IMG/VR virus record: IMGVR_UViG_3300030430_002929
Location: 886 to 21,938 of that record
Length of the DNA stretch: 21,053 nt
Source of the DNA: a virus
Strand: one strand, 5' to 3'
Part shown: positions 7,640 through 12,414 of the stretch, piece after piece
How positions within the stretch are numbered: position 1 is the stretch's first letter
How the letters are laid out: each line of letters begins with the position of its first letter
Notes under the pieces: generated by a model
Told to the model about the DNA's origin: nothing
The model's database searches: none
The model's input: only the letters and a program-made list of their open reading frames with translations
Position numbers and translations under genes: made by a program

Positions 7640-7741
7640 TTAGTTCATATTTTGAATCACGTGATCCAGGATAAAAATTCCCATTACTATATAAATTGAA
7701 CTTATTGAATAAATTATTAACTTTTGTGTTTTTGTTTTCAT
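7640..7741 (-). CDS. 33-aa single-pass membrane micro-protein
   Basis: A 33-residue frame from ATG 7741 to TAA 7640. The basic start (MKTKTQK) is followed by a hydrophobic segment of about 18 residues (LIIYSISSIYIVMGIFIL) and a short polar tail. It has its own promoter at 7769-7797 with the phased TTAAC sites, an A-rich leader ending AAACAAACAAATG and its own terminator right after the stop. That complete transcription unit is the reason to call it real in spite of its size. It would sit in the inner membrane with the C-terminus probably outside. Function unknown; superinfection exclusion or modulation of a host membrane protein is speculation. Confidence 0.62.
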   Translation of the reverse strand: MKTKTQKLIIYSISSIYIVMGIFILDHVIQNMN

Positions 7742-7768
7742 TTGTTTGTTTTTAATTGTTTTACTTTG

Positions 7769-7825
7769 TAAATATACGACTTTTTTTTCTATTCCAATGT
7801 TAAGCCAATGTTAAGAAATTGTTAA
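7769..7825 (-). promoter_or_regulatory. Promoter with three phased TTAAC repeats
   Basis: On the minus strand TTG (7797-7795), an 18-bp spacer and TATATTTA (7776-7769) match the Bacteroidota -33/-7 pattern except for the last base. Directly upstream are three TTAAC units (plus GTTAA at 7799, 7810 and 7821), each 11 bp apart. The most distal unit overlaps the stop codon of the 81-residue gene. It drives the 33-residue membrane protein. Confidence 0.7.
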
Positions 7826-8067
7826 GAATTTACATTTTTTAATTTATTGTTTCTGGTATCAAAAATTCGTTTTGTATATCCTTCTTCTTTTCTTTCACCT
7901 GTATAAGCATTTATTGAAATTCTTTTAGCTTTTATTAAATATTCATATTGATTTAATTTTTTAACTTTAAAACTTTTCATTGTTTGATTTAATGACTTCA
8001 TTGTTTTTCTATTAAAAAATTCTGGTGCGGTGTATTTAGTTCTTTTTTTTATTTCGTATATAGTCAT
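7822..8067 (-). CDS. Hypothetical protein, 81 aa
   Basis: An 81-residue basic protein (TIYEIKKRTKYTAPEFF, then KTMKSLNQTMKSFKVKKL). Its ATG overlaps the previous stop as ATGA at 8067-8064. Charged residues dominate and there is no membrane segment. Small proteins with a similar IYEIK...PYFF...TMKSF pattern occur in Bacteroidota phages as I recall, but I know of no function. It is the last gene of the three-gene group driven by the promoter at 8692-8736. Confidence 0.62.
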   Translation of the reverse strand: MTIYEIKKRTKYTAPEFFNRKTMKSLNQTMKSFKVKKLNQYEYLIKAKRISINAYTGERKEEGYTKRIFDTRNNKLKNVNS

Positions 8068-8264
8068 AATCCTGATTTTTTAAGAAAGTATTTATATACT
8101 TCCGGTATATGTTTTTTATAGTATGGTTGTTCTGATGCGACCCATCTTTTAAGACTTTGTTTGTCCGTAAACGGTGCATATTGATCAAATAATGGTTCTA
8201 TATCGTCAATAAAATCACCAACAGTCCATCCTTCCCATATGTGTTTGTCTCTTGAGTTTTGCAT
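8064..8264 (-). CDS. Hypothetical protein, 66 aa
   Basis: A 66-residue protein with WTVGDFIDDIEP near the start and QPYYKKHIPEVYKYFLKKSGL at the end, the latter given here in parts: QPYYKKHIPEVYKYF. The aromatic- and Pro-rich end resembles conserved small proteins of Bacteroidota phages and prophages. No catalytic motif is visible. It is coupled by ATGA to the 81-residue gene and preceded by an A-rich leader ending AATAATAAAATG. Confidence 0.6.
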   Translation of the reverse strand: MQNSRDKHIWEGWTVGDFIDDIEPLFDQYAPFTDKQSLKRWVASEQPYYKKHIPEVYKYFLKKSGL

Positions 8265-8281
8265 TTTATTATTTATTAAGA

Positions 8282-8659
8282 TTAATATAAAAAATTTAAG
8301 TCAATATTATACTTTCTTGCCAGCTTTAAACAATGGAAAGACATATGATTCCAATAATTTTCTTCTATTTTTAAATATTGTTTTTCTGTTAGTTTGTCTG
8401 TTTCGTGAACTCTTTGTGCAAGTTTTCTAACGTCAGACCAATGATAAGGAAGATCCAACGGAAGACCTTGCAACCAATGCGAAAAACGTTGTTGTAAATT
8501 TGGCCACCTCAATTTGTTGTTTTTATAATTATATTCCTTGTTAAATCTTTTTACCATTGTTTGAAGTTTTTCTTTTTTTGTACTGCCTTCAAGATCTTCA
8601 ATGGAATTAAATATTTCAATAGATATATTTTTTAGATATTGTTTTGTGTTTGTTTTCAT
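8282..8659 (-). CDS. Hypothetical protein, 125 aa
   Basis: A 125-residue, largely helical protein starting MKTNTKQYLK. The middle contains LRWPNLQQRFSHWLQGLPLD, a Trp- and Pro-rich segment typical of a conserved Bacteroidota phage and plasmid family of unknown function, and the C-terminus ends ARKYNIDLNFLY. It is the first gene of a three-gene group under the promoter at 8692-8736. The first codons, ATG AAA ACA AA, repeat the start context of two other genes nearby. Confidence 0.62.
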   Translation of the reverse strand: MKTNTKQYLKNISIEIFNSIEDLEGSTKKEKLQTMVKRFNKEYNYKNNKLRWPNLQQRFSHWLQGLPLDLPYHWSDVRKLAQRVHETDKLTEKQYLKIEENYWNHMSFHCLKLARKYNIDLNFLY

Positions 8660-8691
8660 TTTATTATTTGTTTGTTTTTAATTTGTTTACA

Positions 8692-8736
8692 CAAATATAA
8701 AAACGTTTATCATAATCAATGTTAAGAAATTGTTAA
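8692..8736 (-). promoter_or_regulatory. Consensus Bacteroidota promoter with phased TTAAC pair
   Basis: On the minus strand TTG (8719-8717), a 17-bp spacer and TATATTTG (8699-8692) match the TTG-N17-TAnnTTTG consensus exactly. Two TTAAC units (plus GTTAA at 8721 and 8732) at 11-bp spacing abut the -33 element. It is the best promoter match in the window and heads the 125, 66 and 81-residue genes. Confidence 0.78.
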
Positions 8737-8755
8737 ATAAATGTAAACAAAAAAA

Positions 8756-8826
8756 CTTACTGCTTTTAGCAAAAACCTACTGCGTTTAAGAACCTACTGC
8801 GTTTAAGAACGTACTGCGTTTAATAA
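8756..8826. repeat. Tandem 17-bp repeats of the TTAAACGCAGTAGG element
   Basis: Three head-to-tail copies of a 17-bp unit (8776-8792, 8793-8809, 8810-8826; plus strand CCTACTGCGTTTAAGAA) follow a degenerate copy at 8756-8775. The first two full copies are identical. They fill the space between the stop of the 59-residue gene (8828) and the TTAAC sites of the next promoter. No hairpin can form from a single unit. The arrangement resembles iterons or protein-binding arrays. Confidence 0.85.
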
Positions 8827-8827
8827 T

Positions 8828-9007
8828 TTATCCAATGAACCAATGATCTTTTTTATTTTTAGATTCGTTCAATAAAAAATTTTCCATTTCCGCAATTTGT
8901 GAATCAAGAATTTTTTTATACGGACTTATGTTGTGTAAGTTATTTTTAATATCAATCATTAAATCTTTACAATCTTCTACAAGTTTTATTGTTTCATTAT
9001 TTACCAT
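8828..9007 (-). CDS. Hypothetical protein, 59 aa
   Basis: A 59-residue frame from ATG 9007 to TAA 8828. It is helical and mixed-charge (VEDCKDLMIDIKNNL, then KILDSQIAEMENFLL) and ends KKDHWFIG. It probably forms a short coiled coil. The start follows the stop of the 85-residue gene by one base. The stop is directly followed by the tandem 17-bp repeats, so it is the last gene of the 10657-8828 group. No family recognised. Confidence 0.58.
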   Translation of the reverse strand: MVNNETIKLVEDCKDLMIDIKNNLHNISPYKKILDSQIAEMENFLLNESKNKKDHWFIG

Positions 9008-9008
9008 A

Positions 9009-9266
9009 TTATAAATTAAAATTAATTCCGTTTGCTTTTGCTTGTTTCAGTGTTTTTAGATTTATCATTCTAAAAGCTTTTTTTCTCATATCGTATGCGA
9101 TCATTAAACCTTTGTCACCAGGATTAAAAGACATTCCCACGCCTTTTACGCCTTTTTTGACTTTTCGTCTAAATATACCTTTTCTTATCGTTCCGTCTTT
9201 TTTTACAAAAGTGGCACTAAAGATCTTTCCGTTTTCTATTTGTTCTAAAAATATTTGTTTGTTCAT
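9009..9266 (-). CDS. SH3-like barrel protein (WYL_2/DUF2693-like), 85 aa
   Basis: An 85-residue protein with FVKKDGTIRKGIFRRKVKKG, then a loop ending in a MIAYDMRKKAFRMINLKTL segment (residues about 56-73). A basic strand region followed by Y-D-M-x-K-x-A-F-R-x-I resembles the Sm-like SH3 beta-barrel family once called DUF2693 (WYL_2), which is frequent in Bacteroidota phages and plasmids. Function in that family is unknown; ligand or nucleic acid binding is possible. The ATG overlaps the previous stop as ATGA. Confidence 0.6.
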   Translation of the reverse strand: MNKQIFLEQIENGKIFSATFVKKDGTIRKGIFRRKVKKGVKGVGMSFNPGDKGLMIAYDMRKKAFRMINLKTLKQAKANGINFNL

Positions 9267-9403
9267 TGTATTGTGATTTTAATTTTACCATTTTTCATTT
9301 CAAATCTACCCTTTTTGGATAGCTTTTGAATATTCTCTGCATCTGTTTTATTATAACCCATTTTTACCAGGACACTTTTTAAGCTGGGTAATTTACTCAT
9401 CAT
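9263..9403 (-). CDS. Hypothetical protein, 46 aa
   Basis: A 46-residue frame from ATG 9403 (a second ATG follows at 9400). I chose this start because it lies next to the stop of the 98-residue gene (ATGATGAGTAA overlap). A longer frame starting at 9526 would lie entirely inside the upstream gene. The protein is basic, with LKSVLVKMGYNKTDAENIQ, possibly a short helix-turn-helix-like or UBA-like helical unit. No function can be assigned. Confidence 0.55.
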   Translation of the reverse strand: MMSKLPSLKSVLVKMGYNKTDAENIQKLSKKGRFEMKNGKIKITIQ

Positions 9404-9689
9404 CAAAACTTTTATTGCTATCGGCAAAGTCAATGACTTCTTCGTAAATACTTGGGTACTCTCTTTGCGTATATTCAATAAACCTTTCAGCAATGTAAGA
9501 ATCCTTAAGTTTTTTAATATGATCATCCATTTTATATAATTTGTCTACGACTTCATCATATAATTTATTTGCTTGTTTATTACTAATGTCACTTAGCATT
9601 GAAGCAATTAATATTGATATTGCTTGCTTACGTTGATATTCTGGTTGTTCTGCAATGTGTTTTATCGCACTTTTTGTTATTTCTTCCAT
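9393..9689 (-). CDS. Hypothetical helical protein, 98 aa
   Basis: A 98-residue protein starting MEEITKSAIKHIAEQPEYQ and ending in an acidic tail (FADSNKSFDDE). It is predicted all-helical, with no membrane segment or catalytic motif. The start overlaps the previous stop as TAATG. It is the largest protein of the 10657-8828 group. I do not recognise the family. Confidence 0.6.
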   Translation of the reverse strand: MEEITKSAIKHIAEQPEYQRKQAISILIASMLSDISNKQANKLYDEVVDKLYKMDDHIKKLKDSYIAERFIEYTQREYPSIYEEVIDFADSNKSFDDE

Positions 9690-9814
9690 TATTTCTGTAA
9701 TTTAGTTTTTTTCATTCCTTGATAATTTGCGTTCCAAATGTTTCGCAGGATCACCATAGAATCAAAATTATTATTTGTTTGTTTTGTCTTTTTTTGTTTC
9801 TTATTTGTTTTCAT
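9689..9814 (-). CDS. Hypothetical Lys/Asn-rich micro-protein, 41 aa
   Basis: A 41-residue frame from ATG 9814 to TAA 9689, whose stop overlaps the next start (TAATG). The first 15 residues are almost only Lys, Gln, Thr and Asn (MKTNKKQKKTKQTNNN), followed by a hydrophobic and Trp-containing stretch (FDSMVILRNIW). Its first codons repeat the ATGAAAACAAA context seen at 8659 and 7741. Strong positive charge suggests binding to nucleic acid or to an acidic host protein, but this is inference. Confidence 0.5.
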   Translation of the reverse strand: MKTNKKQKKTKQTNNNFDSMVILRNIWNANYQGMKKTKLQK

Positions 9815-9826
9815 TATTTAATATAA

Positions 9827-9979
9827 TTACATTCTTAATTTAACTTGTTCATATACTTCGTTTGCCATTTGTATTGAAGCCTTGCCAAAGTCTTCATTGA
9901 CTCGTTCCATTATAATTCGTGCAACAACATAATCTATTATGTCTTCCGCACATTCTATTACTTTATCTTTTTTTCTCAT
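9827..9979 (-). CDS. Hypothetical protein, 50 aa
   Basis: A 50-residue frame from ATG 9979 to TAA 9827. It is helical with alternating hydrophobic and acidic residues (DKVIECAEDIIDYVVARIIME, given in part: CAEDIIDYVVARIIME) and looks like a single amphipathic helix pair. It is preceded by an A-rich leader that is part of a 30-bp direct repeat. No recognised family. Confidence 0.52.
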   Translation of the reverse strand: MRKKDKVIECAEDIIDYVVARIIMERVNEDFGKASIQMANEVYEQVKLRM

Positions 9980-9986
9980 ATTTTAA

Positions 9987-10016
9987 TTTTTAATTATTAT
10001 TTGTTTTCATTTCTTT
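9987..10016. repeat. 30-bp direct repeat, copy 1
   Basis: These 30 bases are identical to 10146-10175. Together the copies bracket the 41-residue gene at 10021-10146. The repeat holds the A-rich translation leader (minus strand AAAACAAATAATAATTAAAAA). Confidence 0.85.
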
Positions 10017-10020
10017 ATTC

Positions 10021-10146
10021 TCAATTTGTATTTATTAATGTGTTCATTTCTTCATTCCAACAATTGATCATTGTTTCTGTATCAATTATTTTATCACCTG
10101 TTTGTTCACAAAAAGTGTAACATACTTCTACTTTTATATATTTCAT
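10021..10146 (-). CDS. Hypothetical micro-protein, 41 aa, in a repeat-bounded cassette
   Basis: A 41-residue frame from ATG 10146 to TGA 10021 with three cysteines (VCYTFCEQ and INCWNEE). It could be a short beta-hairpin plus helix. No family recognised. Its start codon sits at the edge of one 30-bp direct repeat and its stop lies just before the other, so recombination between the repeats would remove or duplicate exactly this gene. Confidence 0.52.
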   Translation of the reverse strand: MKYIKVEVCYTFCEQTGDKIIDTETMINCWNEEMNTLINTN

Positions 10147-10175
10147 TTTTAATTATTATTTGTTTTCATTTCTTT
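10146..10175. repeat. 30-bp direct repeat, copy 2
   Basis: Identical over 30 bases to 9987-10016. This copy includes the last codons and stop of the 40-residue gene and the leader of the 41-residue gene. Confidence 0.85.
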
Positions 10176-10278
10176 TGTTTAACTCTTGTTTAATTTTTAA
10201 AGCTGTATACATACACTCTTCCAACTTGGTTAAAAGTTGTACATAACTCATATTATATAAGTCTTTGTCTCGTATCAT
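10156..10278 (-). CDS. Hypothetical micro-protein, 40 aa
   Basis: A 40-residue frame from ATG 10278 to TAA 10156: polar and helical (SYVQLLTKLEECMYTALKI) with a Lys/Asn-rich end (KRNENK). The last residues are encoded by the 30-bp repeat, so the C-terminus may be a by-product of that repeat. The start lies two bases after the stop of the 56-residue gene. Function unknown. Confidence 0.52.
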   Translation of the reverse strand: MIRDKDLYNMSYVQLLTKLEECMYTALKIKQELNKRNENK

Positions 10279-10280
10279 AT

Positions 10281-10451
10281 TTAATAAATTTTAATTGTTG
10301 TCCATTCTATATCAAAAGAAATTAACTCTTCGTGTTCTTCTTCGTCTCTGTCAGAATTGTTATCTATCAACCATTTGTCAGGATCATTTGTAATGTCAAC
10401 AATGTAAGTATGACCAACGTTGTCCGTAAATCTAATTATTGCTACTTCCAT
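10281..10451 (-). CDS. Hypothetical acidic protein, 56 aa
   Basis: A 56-residue frame from ATG 10451 to TAA 10281. Beta-like start (EVAIIRFTDNVGHTYIVDI), acidic middle (NNSDRDEEEHEELIS) and a final strand (IEWTTIKIY). The very acidic stretch might mimic DNA, as in some phage anti-defence or inhibitor proteins, but that is speculation. The leader (AAAAACAAATAAATATG) is the common A-rich type. Confidence 0.52.
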   Translation of the reverse strand: MEVAIIRFTDNVGHTYIVDITNDPDKWLIDNNSDRDEEEHEELISFDIEWTTIKIY

Positions 10452-10453
10452 AT

Positions 10454-10657
10454 TTATTTGTTTTTAATTATTTTTTCGTTTAAAATATCTACTTGATATT
10501 CTAATTGTTCTATATAATGCATAAAAGATTCTATATAATACACATCATCTTCTTTTAGTTCTTCTAATCTATAACCATTAAAATAATTAAAGCCTTCATC
10601 AACTTTATCTAATAATACCTGGTTTTTGTCTTTGTTATTGTATTTTAAATTACTCAT
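10454..10657 (-). CDS. Hypothetical coiled-coil protein, 67 aa
   Basis: A 67-residue protein, first gene of the small-gene group driven by the promoter at 10684-10752. It is acidic in the middle (EELKEDDVYYIESFMHYIEQ) and ends with a heptad-like helix (LEYQVDILNEKIIKNK). Charged coiled coil without membrane segments or a catalytic motif. Function unknown. Confidence 0.6.
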   Translation of the reverse strand: MSNLKYNNKDKNQVLLDKVDEGFNYFNGYRLEELKEDDVYYIESFMHYIEQLEYQVDILNEKIIKNK

Positions 10658-10683
10658 TTTATTTGTTTTAAAAAATTATGATC

Positions 10684-10752
10684 CAAACATACAAAAAATA
10701 TTTTATTGTCTAATGTTAAGGAATTGTTAAGAAATCGTTAAGAAATGGTTAA
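10684..10752 (-). promoter_or_regulatory. Promoter with four phased TTAAC repeats
   Basis: TATGTTTG (minus, 10691-10684) matches the -7 consensus exactly. The -33 position reads TTA rather than TTG, about 19 bp upstream. Four TTAAC units (plus GTTAA at 10715, 10726, 10737 and 10748) are each exactly 11 bp apart. This is the longest array in the window and heads the group of small genes from 10657 to 8828. Confidence 0.7.
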
Positions 10753-10764
10753 GCAGGAAAAAAA

Positions 10765-10825
10765 CCTATTGCGTTTAAGAGTATGGCAACCTACTGCGTT
10801 TAACGATAAACCTACTGCGTTTAAC
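10765..10825. repeat. Three TTAAACGCAGTAGG elements at the end of the terminase gene
   Basis: Copies (plus CCTAYTGCGTTTAA) lie at 10765-10779, 10790-10804 and 10811-10825, with spacings of 25 and 21 bp. The last one contains the TAA stop codon of the terminase gene. In that frame the element reads TAA-ACG-CAG-TAG, a double stop. They fill the gap between terminase and the phased TTAAC promoter. Confidence 0.83.
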
Positions 10826-12032
10826 GAAGTGTGTAAGATCCTTTGTTTCTGTTTGTTAAAACGTATTGAGACGCGTATCTAATTGCATCAATGCAGTGAT
10901 TCCATTTATCTACTGGTTTGGTCTGACCTTTGGTAGCCCAAACGTAGTTGTTTAGTTCTTTGATTAGTTCTTTTGAGCCTGGGTCTACAATGAGATCGTA
11001 GTCCTGGAGAAGTGCGATACCAGACAATATAGACCCACTGCGTTTAACGGTCGGTCTTAGATTCGCACCTTTTAATTTTATTTCTTTGATAAGTCTTGGT
11101 TCTGAAGAATCAGAGATAATCAAACTTGGTCCTGCATATCTAATATTCTGGTCGGCAATTTGCGTGGTTGACATACCAACCCTACAATACATCACTTTTA
11201 TAAAGATACGCTTATTTCCTTTGTCAATAGATAGCTTTACTAAGGTTGTAGGATCAACAGAGAAACCAAAGTCTTGTCCATATATAATCTCATAGTTATC
11301 ATTAAAATCTCCTACTCTCCAATTTGTAAATATGACACCTTCTTGTTTTTCCATCCACCCACCAAGTATTTGGTGTGTGTATTTCTCTGGTCTTCTTCTG
11401 CGTATATCTGCTATCTGTTTTAAAAAAGAATCAGAAAGATTGTCTACATTGTCTAAGTAAGTTGTGTGTATGTATGTTATTCCTTCTTTGATGCCGTTGA
11501 ATCCTTCAGGTATATCTCTGTTTGCGTAAAACCTGTTCCATATCCAATGTTCTTTTGTTGTAGGATTCAGGATAAGAATTACCCTATTGAGTTTAGTTTT
11601 CACACGAACGGATTGGTCAATTTTATCAAAGGTGTCTTCATCAGTCAGTTCTTCTGCCTCATCCAATACAAAGGTAGTTATTGCGTTTAACGATTTGAGT
11701 GAAGCTGTTTGATTCCCAGAAGCAGTTCTTATTCCTTTGAAGAGTATACTTGAGCCTGTCTTTACATTTGTTATTTCGTCTTTGGTAATACGGAAGTCTT
11801 CTACTACTTCCATTATTTCTAACTTTTCTATAAACTCTGGGATGATAGATGATGAAGCGGACACCATTGTGTATCTTGTAAACAATATCTTGTGTCCTTT
11901 TTCATAAGTAAGAAGCAGTAAAAATACATTAACAGCGAAGCTCTTACCAGACCCCCTACCACCTGTTGTCAAGAAATACCTTGAAGTATTTCCAAACGAC
12001 TTATACTTTTCATTTAGATTTGGTACTTTCAT
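10821..12032 (-). CDS. terL: Terminase large subunit
   Basis: A 403-residue packaging ATPase/nuclease of the PBSX-like Terminase_3 type. The N-terminal motor domain has Walker A GGRGSGKS (residues 24-31) and Walker B FVLDEAEEL (121-129), with a coupling segment near LNPT (155-158). The C-terminal RNase H-like nuclease shows GQDFGFSVDPT (Asp254), IISDSSEP (Asp308) and DAIRYA (Asp382), the three expected acidic residues. It cuts concatemers and drives DNA into the procapsid. The start overlaps the end of the putative small terminase gene by 23 bp. Two copies of a dispersed 14-bp element are embedded in the coding sequence and a third supplies the stop codon. Confidence 0.95.
   Translation of the reverse strand: MKVPNLNEKYKSFGNTSRYFLTTGGRGSGKSFAVNVFLLLLTYEKGHKILFTRYTMVSASSSIIPEFIEKLEIMEVVEDFRITKDEITNVKTGSSILFKGIRTASGNQTASLKSLNAITTFVLDEAEELTDEDTFDKIDQSVRVKTKLNRVILILNPTTKEHWIWNRFYANRDIPEGFNGIKEGITYIHTTYLDNVDNLSDSFLKQIADIRRRRPEKYTHQILGGWMEKQEGVIFTNWRVGDFNDNYEIIYGQDFGFSVDPTTLVKLSIDKGNKRIFIKVMYCRVGMSTTQIADQNIRYAGPSLIISDSSEPRLIKEIKLKGANLRPTVKRSGSILSGIALLQDYDLIVDPGSKELIKELNNYVWATKGQTKPVDKWNHCIDAIRYASQYVLTNRNKGSYTLR
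11035..11048. repeat. Intragenic TTAAACGCAGTGGG element in terL
   Basis: Minus strand GTTAAACGCAGTGGG, one base different from the consensus. It is read as V-K-R-S-G at about terL residues 329-333, in a frame that avoids the stops of the element. Confidence 0.6.
11677..11692. repeat. Intragenic TTAAACGCAATAAC element in terL
   Basis: Minus strand CGTTAAACGCAATAAC, a weaker match to the dispersed element. It encodes SLNAIT at about terL residues 114-119, in a different frame from the copy at 11035. Confidence 0.45.
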
Positions 12033-12414
12033 CTTTAGGAGTTATGTCAATCACATCTTCTTTTTTGTCTGTACCAGGAAATATATTTACGATAGAAAAG
12101 TCTATATTCTTTGCTTGAGCAAGAGCATCTGGATTGTCAAGGGCTTTACCATAAATATATTCAATAACCATTTTTCTGTCGTATTGTGAAGACTCTGCTT
12201 TCTGAGCTACCATTTTCCAGAAGTTTGCTTCAGAGCCATATACTTCTTCTATAGCGTTTGTAGCCAATATCTTAGATCTATTTTTCTTTGCTCTGTTGAA
12301 GTTTGCAGGAGTTGCCATAGTCTTTCTAACAAGAGCATCACCACGTTTTGCTCCGTTGTTCTTACGACCATCGGTCTTCTTCATATATTTACGTTCTCCT
12401 TTTTGTTTACCCAT
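12010..12414 (-). CDS. Putative terminase small subunit
   Basis: A 134-residue protein. I chose the ATG at 12414, which overlaps the methyltransferase stop; an upstream TTG would add only two residues. The N-terminus is very basic (GKQKGERKYMKKTDGRKNNG), the middle helical (NAIEEVYGSEANFWKMVAQ) and the C-terminus acidic and probably disordered (KKEDVIDITPKDESTKSK). A basic DNA-binding start and a position immediately before terL, overlapping it, fit a small terminase that recognises the packaging site. No domain signature is visible, so the assignment is mostly by position. Confidence 0.6.
   Translation of the reverse strand: MGKQKGERKYMKKTDGRKNNGAKRGDALVRKTMATPANFNRAKKNRSKILATNAIEEVYGSEANFWKMVAQKAESSQYDRKMVIEYIYGKALDNPDALAQAKNIDFSIVNIFPGTDKKEDVIDITPKDESTKSK

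Noticed and set aside
8776-8826. CRISPR array
   Set aside because: The 17-bp units are directly tandem with no spacers, and no cas gene is present.
9404-9526. Longer start for the 46-residue gene
   Set aside because: The extra 41 residues lie fully inside the 98-residue gene in another frame, and the ATG at 9403 has the usual stop/start overlap.
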